Source: Archegozetes longisetosus
Taxonomy: Eukaryota > Arthropoda > Arachnida > Sarcoptiformes > Trhypochthoniidae
Reading direction: 5' to 3'
Length of the DNA: 64,000 nt
Assembly: GCA_018873245.2 (NCBI GenBank)
Contig: JAEMBT020000003.1
Coordinates: forward strand, 1,541,843 to 1,605,842
Part shown: in pieces, positions 23,619-35,934 of the stretch
Numbering within the stretch: the first letter of the stretch is position 1
Layout of the letters: every line of letters begins with the position of its first letter
The notes under the pieces: model-generated
Told to the model about the DNA's origin: nothing
The model's input: only the letters and a program-made list of their open reading frames with translations
Database searches by the model: none
Translations under genes and position numbers: made by a program

Positions 23619-26053
23619 TAGTGATGAACAAAATGAACGTCCAAGCTTTGGACGTGGACGTCCAGACGTCCATAGTCCACGTCAAAGTCTCGGATATCTG
23701 TTGAAATCCATGTCTCAGGTCTACAAAAACTTCGAGACGTCCCGTTCAAAGTCTAATGGAAAAAATAGACTTTTGGACAAATATTCAATATTAATCAACT
23801 TTTGCTAATTTTTGCAAACGTAAAGTTAAAATATCTGCAAAATTACTTTCTAGGGATTTAATGTATGCTTACATATGTCTAAAATTCGCCCATTAGTTTA
23901 GAGCACTCTTATCTATAGCTATCTTTCGTTAATTAGGTTTAATATACTCATTTATGTTCATCGTTAGAAACCACTTAATAGTTCAAAAAAGTGTTTTATT
24001 TCTTTTGTTCATAAATCGTTAAATTTTAATAAAATGGCAGAGAATGGTATTAATTTGATTGATATTGAAAATGCAAGTTCTCAAGAATATGATAAATCTG
24101 ATCTGAGTGAAAGTAGATTAAAAACTAGAATCTGTTGGAAATGGGATAACTTCGAAGTTATTGGAGATAAAACAAAAATTAAATGTAAATTTTGTGACAC
24201 TCAATATAGTGCCAAAACAAGTGTTAATGCACTAAAGAAACATATCACTCGTCATAAAAAGTCGAAAAATGTCGTTCTTATAGAGAAGTTTTTTAAACAT
24301 CAAAATGGCAAAACTTTTAGTGACTGCTTAATTGAGTTCATTATTAAAGGACAACATCCGTTTTCTATTGTTTCTGAGCCGTCATTCATATCAATGATTA
24401 AGTATATCAAACCTGATGTTATAATCCCATCAAGAATTACAGTTCAAAGAAATTGTCTTCAAAAGTGTGATGATTTAAAAGAGAAAATTATTATAGAAAT
24501 GAACAATTTAAATTCAAAAGTTTCGCTCACGACTGACATATGGACATCAATCAGTCAACAGCCGTATGTGTCAACAACTGCTCATTATTTTCATAATAAG
24601 GAACTTCAACATTTGCTTTTAGACTTTTCGTTGATTCCATACCCTCATAAGGGAGAAGATATTAAAGTTAAATTGCAAGAAGTCATTCAAGAGTTTGATT
24701 ATTGGATAAAATTATTGCTATAACAACTGATAATGCGAGCAATAATATAAAAGGAATACAAGAGTTGCAATTATGGTTAAATGAGAATTACAATACACCA
24801 AAAAACATACATCTCCGCTGTTTTGCACATATTATAAATTTGAGTGTCAAACACGGATTGGATTCGATTAATATTATAAAACCTTTGCGTTCATTAATAA
24901 ATTTTATTAAAATTTCTCCTAAAAGGCTGCAACAATTGAATGAGATATCACGTGTGCTAAAATTGAAAACCTTAAAACCGAAAGTAGATGTGGAAACACG
25001 ATGGAATTCTACGTATGAAATGATTGAGAGGGCTCTTATATTAAAACAAAGTTTAAATTGTTTGACTCAGAAGGAAGGATTTGAGGGTAAAAATATAGAT
25101 AACAATTTATGGGGCAAATATGAAGAATTAAAGCGATTCCTACAACCCTTTTATTAGTCAACTGTTTTGATGTCGGGATCTAGTTATCCGACACTGACAA
25201 TATTTCTGCCTATTTTTGACAAATTGCTCTCACATTTAAAAGAATATGAATCGAAAGAAGTTCTTAAAGAATGCTCTCTAAATATTAAAGAAAAATTATT
25301 AAAATATAAAACAGAACTAAATAATGATATCGTGATATTCGCATCTATTCTTGACCCGCGGTTAAAGCTTGAATTTTTTGAAAAATGGGATAGTTTTCAG
25401 GAAATTAAAGAAAAGTTTGAATACGATTTTAATACTAACTATAAGGCATATGTCATATCTCGTGATAAAAGTCAGACACTAGAGCCTAATAGTTTCATAC
25501 AATCGCTATACAAGAAACAAAAGATAGATGAAAGTGATGAACTGAAAACTTATTTTGAAAAATCGTTGGAAGATTACTCAATAGATCCAGTTGACTGGTG
25601 GATCAAAAACAAAGATTGCTTCCCAAATATATCGAAAATGGCATTTGATTATATCACAATTCCAGCTACAAGTGTACCGAGTGAACAAGTATTCTCCAAA
25701 GCTGGAGATTTGATTACGAGAAAACGTAATCGATTGGAAAAGAAATCAATTAAGGCGTTAATGTTAGCCGATTCGTGGTCCAATTATTTCAACCAGTAGT
25801 TATAATTACGTAATTTTAACATAAAACCTTTTCAAATTATTAAAATTATGTAAAAATCAGTTTTTAACAATAATAATTGAAATCTAATTTTGAGGTCTAA
25901 AGTTCATGTCTCAGGTCTACAAGATTTGTTTGAAGTCCATGTCCAAGTCTCAGAGATCTGCTGAAATCCATGTCTCAGGTCCACAAGATTTTCGATGCGT
26001 CTTGTCCAAAGTCTAGTGGAAAAACGAGACTTTTGGACTTTTGTTCATCACTA
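23619..26053 (+). mobile_element. hAT transposon, about 2.4 kb, inactivated
   Basis: Terminal inverted repeats TAGTGATGAACAAAA (23619-23633 and inverted at 26039-26053) bound a BED-finger transposase. The flanking octamers CTCTTATT and GTCAGATT match at only five of eight positions, so the target duplication has decayed or the ends were mis-set. Unusually, blocks of about 100 bp near both ends are direct repeats of each other: 23675-23778 against about 25937-26038, with AATCCATGTCTCAGGT and GACTTTTGGAC in both. A third partial copy sits at about 25890-25935. Confidence 0.85.
24034..25799 (+). pseudogene. hAT transposase with one frameshift and one stop
   Basis: DDE transposase of the BED-finger hAT group, which cuts and pastes its own element. 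The first frame (24034-24723) encodes a BED zinc finger (CKFCDTQYSAKTSVNALKKH, then HITRH) and SLTTDIWTS, the first catalytic Asp region. A 1-nt shift near 24702 moves the frame to IIAITTDNASN, which contains the second Asp. This is followed by RCFAHIINLSVKHGL and VETRWNSTYEM. A TAG at 25155-25157 interrupts the same frame. It resumes through SILDPRLK, DPVDWWI and the C-terminal dimerisation motif PATSVPSEQVFSKAGDLIT, ending RNRLEKKSIKALMLADSW. Only two lesions separate it from an intact product, so the loss of function looks recent. Confidence 0.9.
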
Positions 26054-26784
26054 GTCAGATTTAATTATTTGCTAATGCATAGCAACCAATAATCAGACTG
26101 ATTTAATACTTGAGATCTGAGATACCATCCAGTTAAAAGTCAATGTCAGACAATAAGTGAGTTGACCTAATTTTTACCTTATTAAAATAGAAAAAAGCTA
26201 TAATTCACTCAACAATTGCTTAGTTTGTGAGGAATCTCTAGTAGATTTTCAAGAAAATGAAAGGTAAAGTGATCTATGATTATAAAATTTTTAAAAATTC
26301 AACTAATCAGTGATAATTTTGAGTTTTGATGCTTAATTTTCTGAACGAGTAGTTTTCAATCATCTCCACCAGTAAATGTCTCATCTTATGATTCTCAATG
26401 AACTTAGTTTTAAATCTTTCTACTTTGTGGGAGACTAGTGGACCATAAATATCAAGTTAGAACACATATTCTAAACCAATAATCGTCAATTTATTTTATC
26501 TCACAGGACAGTGTCTGTATAGAGCAAGCTACTCAAAACATATGGCTTAGAATATATTGTAAAATTGTGGAAATACAATCAGAATAGTTGATAGAACTTT
26601 TTATTTTCAGTAGCAAGACTGTTTCGAAACTTTCAATTTGGAGAAATTTTCACATTAGACGTGAATGTGAAAAATTGTTAATTATATTTAGTAAACCAAT
26701 GAAGGGCTGGATCTGGACTACGGACCACCACTTGACCGTCATTTTTCTAAGCTTAACAAAAATAGTTTTTGAAACCCAGATCTA
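26054..26784. other. Intergenic upstream of LRR gene
   Basis: AT-rich spacer between the hAT element and the LRR gene. It must hold the promoter and 5' UTR of the latter, but I can point to no specific site. Confidence 0.5.
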
Positions 26785-27930
26785 ATGATTAGTATAATTT
26801 TTTTTACAGTTATTGCTCTCTGTTTATTAGTCCTATCGTTTTGTTGTGTATCATTTGAGGTTCAATGTCCACCATCTGAAGACTTATTTCCGTGTAGTTG
26901 TAGAGAAGTTCCACCAACACTTACCTGCTCGGGAAATAAAATATTCAATCACGAACTGAAGGTAGTTGCGCAACAAATCAACGAAAGTAAACTCGAATTC
27001 AACACAATTTACATTGACAACACACGAGTCACTCACCTGGAAAATAATACATTTCCAAAAGGAAAATACAGTTATATCTTTATCGGACATAATATAAATC
27101 TTCAATATATTGATAGCCATCCTTTCAGCGGATCTGTCAAGGACTTTGAGTTTATAAATAACCCAAACCTCAAAGGAGACATATTTCCGGTATTAAAATC
27201 TTTGAACATAACGAATAGTATTAAATTGACAGGAAACATTATTCATGAAATACCGGCCAATGCTTTCAACAGCCATGCAAATAAAATCTATTTAAGTAGC
27301 AATTCAATCAAAAAAATTGGTTCAAATGGTTTCAGTTCATTACCTAATCTGCAAATTTTGGGTCTAGATCACAATTTGATTGATAATTTAGACAGTGATA
27401 GTTTGAATTTCAGTTCTAATAAATTTCACAAATTTATTAATTTGAATGATAATAAATTGATTGCAAAGAGTTTTGCAGATAATTTTCTACCCAAACTAAA
27501 GGGTGATTCAATAAGCATTCACTTTGAAGATAATAAGATTGAGTATTTGTCTGAAAATATATTCCGCCCTTTTATGGAAGAAAATGGACATAAACTATTT
27601 TTCGATCGCAACCCATTTAAATGTAATTGTAGTATGAAATGGATTATTGATGAACCGCAGAGCAACCATGTCTATAGTGTTTATTGTAATGATAAGCTTA
27701 AAGAAATTTTTGACCTGACAAGTCAAGAATTTGGATGTCTACCACAAACAACTCCAAGTAATTCAACAAGTCATGAAAGTTCAACAAAACCGACTTCGAC
27801 GAATTATGAAAGCTCAACAAAACCGACTTCGACGAATTATGAAAGCTCAACAAAACCCACTTCGACGAATTATGAAAGCTCAACAAAACCCACTTCGACA
27901 ACAACTAAAACGTTTGCTAATGTTCTATAA
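26785..27930 (+). CDS. Secreted leucine-rich-repeat protein with Thr/Ser repeat tail
   Basis: Single-exon frame of 381 aa. A signal peptide (MISIIFFTVIALCLLVLSFC) is followed by a cysteine-bearing LRR N-cap (CPPSEDLFPCSCREVPPTLTC). Degenerate leucine-rich repeats span about residues 50-275; the clearest are IPANAFNSHANKIYLSSNSI and LPNLQILGLDHNLIDNL. The LRR C-cap is NPFKCNCSMKWIIDEPQSNH...CNDK...EFGC. The tail consists of four 11-residue repeats of the type ESSTKPTSTNY, likely O-glycosylated. It ends without a transmembrane helix or obvious GPI signal, so it is probably secreted. It resembles chaoptin-like or luciferase-regulatory-subunit-like arthropod LRR proteins, but the function is unknown. 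The gene at 59211-60266 is a clear paralogue without the repeat tail. Confidence 0.88.
   Translation: MISIIFFTVIALCLLVLSFCCVSFEVQCPPSEDLFPCSCREVPPTLTCSGNKIFNHELKVVAQQINESKLEFNTIYIDNTRVTHLENNTFPKGKYSYIFIGHNINLQYIDSHPFSGSVKDFEFINNPNLKGDIFPVLKSLNITNSIKLTGNIIHEIPANAFNSHANKIYLSSNSIKKIGSNGFSSLPNLQILGLDHNLIDNLDSDSLNFSSNKFHKFINLNDNKLIAKSFADNFLPKLKGDSISIHFEDNKIEYLSENIFRPFMEENGHKLFFDRNPFKCNCSMKWIIDEPQSNHVYSVYCNDKLKEIFDLTSQEFGCLPQTTPSNSTSHESSTKPTSTNYESSTKPTSTNYESSTKPTSTNYESSTKPTSTTTKTFANVL
27775..27900 (+). repeat. 33-bp coding tandem repeat, 3.8 copies
   Basis: Units start at 27775, 27808, 27841 and 27874 (the last is 27 bp), nearly identical, each beginning GAAAGYTCAACAAAAC. The unit length keeps frame and encodes the ESSTKPTSTNY tail of the LRR protein, so copy number can vary without breaking the gene. 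Confidence 0.95.
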
Positions 27931-28734
27931 AAAAATTATAATTCTATGCAAGTATTGTTAAACATTTCTAAAATTTTCAATGGTTTTTGTGTGAAAAATT
28001 TTTTCATGACGTATCTAGACCTAGTACAATAGATAAAAATTAGTTACAATTTGCGTCAAAACGGGACTTGAGTGCTCTTATAACTACAGGTTTAAGTATG
28101 AAATAATTAAATTTTTACTGCCATAAATCGGATATCCTTGTTACAAAATCACTATTTGCTTGTTTGTCTGTTTGTGTTTCCGCTCTATAACTTTAGACCT
28201 GCACAGGTTTGAGAGTGGTAACTATGGGGTCAATGCAACCTGTGATCTCGAGTTGGACGATTTTGGTTATTGAAAAGTAGCAATTTAAAATTTACTTTAC
28301 TTCCGTTAGAACGGATTTTTCGGTTAGGTATACTGCAATTTTTCCAATTTTCTAGACTACATCGAAATTTTCAAACAAATAACTTATTCTCAGTGCCTTA
28401 ACTAGTGGTAGGACTAGGGGAGCTATAGTTTCACTAAAGTTCCCGAAATCATTGATTTTATGCAAACTGATGCTTCAATTTTTCAGTTAACTTGATGTTG
28501 ATGAAGCTCTAGTGAAAATAATTGTAACGATATTTAAAGAAAATTATCTAATTTTAGCTAAATATTCATATTATTCTAATCAACTTTGAAGTTGAGCTTC
28601 AATAGAAATTTTTTAGTCCTACTTAGCTTGAAATCTTGATCATTTACTGCTTTCAATAAAATCAATTATTTGAATTCTATGAATAGGAGATAATGATAAC
28701 TACTACATATACATTCCAATGAAATTGAACAATT
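27931..28734. other. Intergenic between convergent genes
   Basis: AT-rich region between the convergent LRR and rhamnosidase genes. It must include both 3' UTRs. Nothing else is recognised. Confidence 0.5.
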
Positions 28735-31700
28735 TTAGTCAAGTTTAACTTTAAATTCATAACTTCCAGAACCAACTTCTTGAACTTTACCATTCTTCAT
28801 AAATGTCAGATCAATGGTGGCTCTCGTATTGACCGGTACTGTTGTCTATAGTTAAAGTTTAAAAAGAGAATAAGAAATAAAATTAAGAACTCAAAACTTT
28901 CTTACTCTAAAAACGAATTCAGTTTCATTTATTTCCCAATGACTCTTAATTAAGCCATTTATTGAACTATATTCTGCTGTAACAAAGGAAAGACCTTCTC
29001 CTGGATGTGGTTTAATCAGAATTTTCTTAAACCCTACTTCCGTATTGTCGGTATCGATTCCGGCCACCGACTGATAGAGCCATCGACCAATCGATCCCAA
29101 AGAGTAGTGATTGAATGAATTCATTTGCGGGTTTTGGAATCCTTTCTCTTTTGTGTATCCGTCCCAACGCTCCCAAATTGTGGTCGCGTTGTTTCTAATA
29201 GAATATCCCCACGAGGGATAGGTTTCAGTCAGCAATAGACGATAAGCAACATCATTGTGACCAAACTCTGTTAGTGTTGGACATAGATATCCTACTCCTA
29301 TTAAATTAAAACGTGATTTTAATGGAAATTTACTTTTTTTTAATCTGATAAAGGTTTAAATACAACTTCAAATAGAAATAGATCGAAGCTTTGTTGCGAA
29401 TCACGTTAAATGAGTAATGAATTATGAGTGCGGGCTAGTGTCTAATCGGTTGAAGTGTTGATAAACTTTATTACAATTATGTTAAAATTAACAACAATAT
29501 ATGTGAACGAAACTTTTGAACAACTGCATTAGCAGTCTTCACCTCAGACTTTGTATAAAGTATTAGAAATTGAGTGTGTAATGGCTTGAAAGAAATGAAA
29601 AATCAATCTTAAACCCTTTAGTTATAGGAGATAAGAAATGATCATTCTTTGTATGACTAACCTATGACAAAACTTATTTCTCTTTGGAATATCTCTTAAT
29701 GAAATTCATTTATTTATCTTTTAAAAGTAAATAATACTTTTGGTCAGGTTCAAAGTGAGTAAAAGTATTGTCACCCAACAACACTTATCTTTCTTATCAA
29801 ATTCTAAGAGTTTATTTTAATAAAGAAATTTAAACTAATGAACAACTAAGTTCTATTATTTGTATATTGAGCGTATTTTCAATCCGTAGCTTTAGGGCAG
29901 TTAGCTAAGGTAGTTTTTCAAAAGCTTCGTTCGTACGGTAAAATCGTACTAAAGCCTCAAATGTTTTATAATGCATACCAACAAATCCTGTTGTCAAGTG
30001 CCAGCCATGGTCTCTAATATTATCCACGAGATGTTGGGCTGCAAGGGCTTGAAGTGATTTTGGCAATAGTTCCATGGCTAGGGCTAACACATAAACTGTT
30101 TGAGTGTCGCCTTTGATTTTGCCACTTGTAGAATTAACGAATGCTTCCATGAATGCTGCAGAAATTTTTGAATGTAATTCTTTGTATTTTTGTGAATCAG
30201 CTGTTCTATTGATAGCATGCGCCAACTTGGACAATAAGAGAGCATCATATGCGAAATAAGCTGTTGCTAAAACATCTTTTGGTGTATTGGCGTTGACCTG
30301 AAGCCAATCTCCGTAGTTATTGTTGACTCTATTCTTCCAAATCAAGTCATGGTTTGCCGATTCGATATAATTGATCCATTTAGTCATAGCTTCATAATTT
30401 TCTTGAATGATCCGCAAGTCTCCATACATTCTGTAATTAAGATTTTATCAAAAAACCAAAAATTTTCCAATATAATAATATGATCAGAGTCTTGAAACAT
30501 AAATTCTTACAACTGAAATCAAACCTCAAAACTCATTTTAATTGAGTACTTGAAATGAATGACGGAAAATTTTTTATAGGTCGCTTAAATTTTTTTATAA
30601 AGCAAAACTAGAAATTAACTTATAAATGATTAGTTATTCTTAGTTAGCTTGTTCCACGAAAATTTCTATCCTAACCATAATATTAGATGATTTGTATAAA
30701 CTTATCAAGATTCAGAAGTTAGTTTTTGAGAATTAGCCAGTATAGAAAATTATTAAAAACTTCACTAATACCTGTATACAGTATACGGCACAATAATGCC
30801 TGCATCCCCCCAGGCTGGAGATCCATCTTGAGCACTGTCTTGAATTCTCGGAGAAACTTTACTATACCCTCCATTAGACGCTTGCGCTTCTTTCATGTCC
30901 CTTATCCATTTAGTATAAAAAGCGGCAACATCTGCGTTATAGGTGGCCGTATGGGCAAAAATCTCTCCGTCACCCATCCATCCGAGTCGTTCGTCTCGTT
31001 GCGGACAATCAGTTGGAATCGAGAAAAAATTTCCCTTTTGACCCCAAACTATATTTTTAGCCAATTGATTGACCATTGGATTTGATGTTTCGAACTTCCC
31101 TGTAAAGCGAGTATCCGAATGCATGACTTGTCCTATTAGATCAAGATCTTTTGGTTCGCCTGGATATCCGCTTACTTCGACATAACGGAAACCATGATAT
31201 GTGAAGTGAGGCGTAAATCTCACACCAGAACTTCTGTTTGAATTTCCTTTTGAATTGAGAAATTTTTAATAATTGTCGGGATTAAGGTCAAGTTCAAAGT
31301 AGTTTTTCTAGAGTAAAGCTAAGCATTGCAAAAATGAACTAAATTTTATCTTCTTGTTGTTCGTTATAACCAGATTTTGCCTATCTAGGCCTAGGTTCAA
31401 ATTCATGCAATAATTCTACGGTTTTTACTATTTTTGAATTAGGGAGTATCATGAATTTCATGGAAGAATTTAAATATACAAATTCTTAATCCAAAAAACA
31501 GAATATTTAAAAAATATGTGAAAATATTGTTGATGACTTGTTTTAAAATTTAAATATAATTTTATTTGAACTGCCCGCCGCTTAGAGTTAAACTGAACTT
31601 ACATTAGATTTATTTTTAAATATAAAAGGAATAAGTACTAAAAATAAGAGTTACTGACCACAAAGAGATCAGACTTTTGAGCGACTTCAAAAGCCTAATC

Positions 31701-33580
31701 TGTCGCCTTGATTTCAATAAGGTCAGTACTCGAACCCCTTTTTACAAGACATGGAAGACACCAAGAAATGAGTAAATACATGACAAGTACTTAGAAAGAA
31801 AATACGAATTTTAAAATTCATGAAAATTTTCTCACCTTCTAATACATAAGTATCAGTTGCCCGAGCACTGCGAAGATTAAGTGTGTAAATAGTTCCGTTT
31901 GGATAAAGAACCTCTGCATGTCTTAACTGAACTCTAATCGGTTTACTATTAGTCGGAATTCTTATCGTAACCCAACCGACCATATTCTGACCGAAGTCAT
32001 AAACAAAAACACCAGGACTGCTCTCGTACATGCTGAGAGGAGTTAATTCTTCTTTGATTCGAGCTGGTTCCGCGCGATCAGATAGTAATAAAATTTTCTT
32101 ATCAATCGGTTTTGTAATAACTGGTGACCAATTTTTATCATCAAAATCAGGCAAATCCCAGTCATGAAGAGCTCGATTTTCATAATAAAGTTCTCCCATA
32201 AGCATATCTGAGTAAACAATAGGACCAGTTGTGACTCTCCACGAATCATCTGATACTATATTCAATGTCTTGTTATTAACATATTCGACATGTAACTGTA
32301 GTAATAGGCTCTGATCCGCCCCGTAATGATGGTATCCATTATGAAAACTGACGTAACCACTAAACCAACCTGTGCCTAACATGACCCCAATTGCATTACT
32401 GGTAGCAATCATTTTTGTAACATCGTATGTTTGATATTGTATGGTATGGTTATAGTCAGTCCAACCCGGGTCTAAATGGGAATCACTAACTGGTTGACCG
32501 TTTATATGGATTTTGTAAACTCCTTTTGCTGTTGCATAAAGCCTCGCTTCTTTGATCGAAGAATCAGTTGTGAAATGTTTTCGAAGATATAGAACAGGTT
32601 GCAATGCCGGATGCGATTTCATAACCTAAATAATAAAGGTGTTTTATTTATATTTAATTAATTAACTGATGATTGCAAATATCTCTGCAAAAGAACAAGG
32701 TTCAAGTAATGCCAATCAAATTAACAGTATCTGAGCTGGAAACTAGATTCTTTAAATTTCTGACTCTTAAGTTTTAAATAAATTCATTATTATTAAAAAA
32801 AGTTGAGAAAGATTTTCAATCAATAGTCATATTTGATCAAAATTCATTGCTTTATCTTCGAATAAATAATAAAACTCACGAAAAAATTATTGAGAGACTA
32901 TACTATCGATCAAATAATTTTTCTTAAACTTTGATATTTGCTTTGACATTTTTATTTTGGAAAAAAATTCTTCTCTTATTATTCAACAAGATTCTATAGA
33001 AATATTACTTTTGTTCATATAGTATTCGCACGCGAAAGCGCTTATAAAGCTATAGTAAGAATTTATTTACCTCAGCATCAATTTGTTCAACATTTTTAGT
33101 GGCATTTTCTTGCATTCCTTTTGGAGCTCCAATCCATTGAGTAGAAGTCCAGTCATCTGCACCAATAAGTCCTGTTTCCCACTTGGCGACCGAACTATAT
33201 TCAGACACCGAGTCATTTTGATCCCAAACCCTAACCTTCCAAAAATTTCTATTCCTAGAGCCCAGTTTCACACCACTATAGGGAATATGCATATTCTTGT
33301 TGCTTAAAACTTTACCAGTATCCCATAGATCACCTTTATTTACATCCAACACCTCCTTATTAGATGCAACCAGTATTTGATAAGCTTTCTGCGATAAATT
33401 TTGTTTCTTTGGATCAACTTCCTTGAGAGTCCAACTAAGTCTCGGATGAGGGCTTTCGATGGCTAATGGATTGATAAGATATTCACATTTTAGATCTTGA
33501 ACTGTTATATCGCTTAGTGAGTGAGAATTTTTGACAGAACTCAATAGAAAAATACTGGACAAGACTACCGTGAGCTGCAT
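28735..33580 (-). CDS. GH78 alpha-L-rhamnosidase, secreted, 6 exons
   Basis: Hydrolyses terminal alpha-L-rhamnose from plant flavonoid glycosides, pectin side chains or microbial polymers; an extracellular or gut-lumen role is likely. Exons: 33071-33580, 31836-32625, 30772-31246, 29979-30430, 28906-29297, 28735-28845. All introns are GT-AG and phases fit; the sum is 2730 nt (909 aa), normal for GH78. A signal peptide (MQLTVVLSSIFLLSSVKNSHS) precedes an Ig-like domain (CEYLINPLAIESPHPRLSW). Next come the beta-sandwich domains (YATAKGVYKIHINGQPV, DPGWTDY), FTYHGFRYVEV, and the catalytic alpha-barrel. The acidic motif CPQRDERLGWMGD is at about 514-526, and WERWDG carries the probable base Glu at about 785. 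FNHYSLGSIGRWLY and a C-terminal sandwich follow. No frame damage. GH78 is mostly bacterial and fungal, so horizontal transfer is inferred. Introns hold only AT-rich sequence. Confidence 0.95.
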
Positions 33581-34845
33581 TCTGGTACTGATTAGGAAAT
33601 AGTATTAGTGTTTTGTCTAATCTTAAAACCCGTCTTATTCTCACCAGAAAAGTCCTTATTTTAAGTAACCTTCAGTTTATTTCCCATGAAATTTCTGATA
33701 ATACTTATATAAGCTATTCGAGTAGTTTTATCTCAATAGATAAATATGAAAAATATCTACCAATTTTGAATAGTATTTAAAAATTGTTAGTCAAAAGCTT
33801 AATTACAGGTTTTATTTCGCTTTTCATCTACTTAGAATTTATTAACTCGTATAAGGACTTACTAAAAGATTAGTCGTTAGTTTTCATCTTAGGATTCCGA
33901 GATGAAGATACTTGTAATTGTCACATACTTGTTTCGAAAATGTGTCGCTAAAATATAAAATATATAAGATAAAATCCTTGATAAAGAGTTTACTAGGGAT
34001 TTATAAGCTTATAAAACTACATCGTTTCTTATTAGTTTAGATATTTAATGACTTTTCAGCTCACTTTACTCTTTATTTGATTATTATCTAGAGAATACCT
34101 ATTAAACTATTAACTTTTTTTTACTAAATTTGTATTGAGCATTCTCTATTCAAACCCATTTTTTTGCTCGAATCATTTAGATGAAGGAAATGAATAAAAG
34201 ATTGAAATTCTGATTTTGAACTTTTACCAACAAGAATCGTCGAGAAGGGATATAAACGGCAAAAGTAGTGTTTAGTTATGATCAGATCCTTGTATTGCTA
34301 GTAAATGTTAATTCTCAGAAATATTCTCCTTATTAAAGCAGAACTTTTATAAAGTTACTCACAAAAGGTAATATGAATAAAAGTCAATATTTAGATTTCG
34401 AAATCTTACATATCAATCAATGCCGATACAAAGTTGTTAAAGTGTAGTTTACTTACCTTAACTGCAAAAAGGCAGTCAGTTTTATAGCGAATATTTGATG
34501 TATCGATTAAAATATCTGATAACTGATAGCTAAATTTTATAACTTAATCAATGAGTCTGATGATGAGTAATAATTGAAAAGAATTCTGAATTATCTGTAA
34601 ATCTTCTTTCAAGTTACCCAAATAGACTTAAGGCCATAATTGAAGCCGAAGGCTCTCATACTAATTATTGAAATAAATTTTCTTGTGTATCCTTTGGGGT
34701 AGAATCCAAGTATGAAATAAGTTTTTCTTAACTATTTCTGTTTTTGCTCTAGAGTATGAACAAACATAATTTCTTACCTTGTAGATTTCGATGAATTTCG
34801 TGATATTATCAATGTTACCTTTAATCTTCAAAATAAATGGTTATG
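33581..34845. other. Intergenic upstream of the rhamnosidase gene
   Basis: AT-rich sequence without coding potential. It should contain the promoter of the minus-strand rhamnosidase gene. No element is identified. Confidence 0.5.
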
Positions 34846-34855
34846 ATCTATCATT

Positions 34856-35710
34856 AATGATCGACATAGGCTAGCCTGAACCTAGGCTCAAAGCTAAGCT
34901 TAAAAGCTCTAGAGTTAACAGGGCCCACACGATCAGTTTCCAAACATTATATAGCATTATGTAAAATAACTACCCTTTTTGAGGTCGTGTTCATTAGAGT
35001 TATTAGTATATAATTCAATTAATTTCTTATTAGAGTATTATTTTGGAAGAGTTTAATTTGAAATAAAGGAGTGTAAGGCATAAAACTGATCGGAGAGGCG
35101 GAGTTAGCTCTAGAGCTATTATAGAGCCCAAGGCTCAGCCTTAGGCCCAGGCTCAGATCTCTGAGTCTGTTGAGCCTCTATATGGAAATTTGATCAGTAC
35201 CATTAAATGGTTATTTGATATTTATATAAGTAAAATCTCGCTAAGCTTATGAATAGACTTTATCCTCGCTTAAAATGACAAATTTTGTTTCAGACTCAAG
35301 AAGTCGTCAAACACCACAGTAAATATTGAACGTTTAATATTGATTGTGAATCTCCGTAGGATAGTGATTTATAAGCAAATGATAGAAAAATCTGATCAAA
35401 ATCTTTAAAACTTTCTCATACCTTATAATACATGTATTGGTATATTAATATTAACTTATAATAGTAGTTTTCATAGTTCTATTCAACGAAACAATACTAA
35501 ACGAAGCCCTGAATTACTCTTATATATTGTAAAGATTGCATTTAATACAAGCATCATATAATGCATGTGTATTTTTTAATAATAATTTTCAAGTTATAAT
35601 ATAAACAATAAAAAAAGGATAAGACTATTAGACTTCTTGGATGTAAAATTTAAGTTGATGTCTCAAAAATCAGGCTCAGGTTCAGTTTCACTGAGCCTAT
35701 GTATATCATT
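34856..35710. mobile_element. 855-bp non-autonomous element with GAGCCT arrays and 10-bp target duplication
   Basis: Perfect direct repeats ATCTATCATT at 34846-34855 and 35711-35720 flank it. The ends are inverted: AATGATCGACATAGGCT at the left, AATGATATACATAGGCT as the reverse complement of the right. Clusters of AGGCTC/GAGCCT occur near both ends and at about 35095-35180. No transposase is encoded. The duplication length (8-10 bp) suggests hAT or Mutator-type mobilisation. Confidence 0.75.
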
Positions 35711-35775
35711 ATCTATCATTGATAGAACACGTAATTGTAATTAGAATCTTTAAGTTTAAAAGCAGTATTGATAAC

Positions 35776-35934
35776 TAGTGTTTAACACAAGATCAGTTTG
35801 AGCTGAGCTGCAACCGAGCTCAATGATAATCTTGAGCTGATTTCATCAGCTCAGCTCACAGCTCAAGCTCACTACACTAGGCGCCAGCTCAGCTCAGCTT
35901 CAGCTCAGGGTAACTGAGCTGATATCTATCACTA
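35776..35934. mobile_element. Probable short hAT-type MITE made of AGCTC repeats
   Basis: A 159-bp block starting TAGTG and ending CACTA, filled with overlapping AGCTC/GAGCT words (about a dozen). The TAGTG...CACTA ends match the termini of the hAT at 23619-26053, but no target duplication is evident. The assignment is therefore inference. Confidence 0.45.

Noticed and set aside
24034..25799. Domesticated hAT gene
   Set aside because: Terminal repeats are still present and the frame has a shift and a stop.
29905..29978. Continuation of rhamnosidase exon 4 (MHYKTFEALVRF...)
   Set aside because: A GTATGC donor at 29978 and the family motif GFVG-GYLCPTL in the next exon show this is intron.
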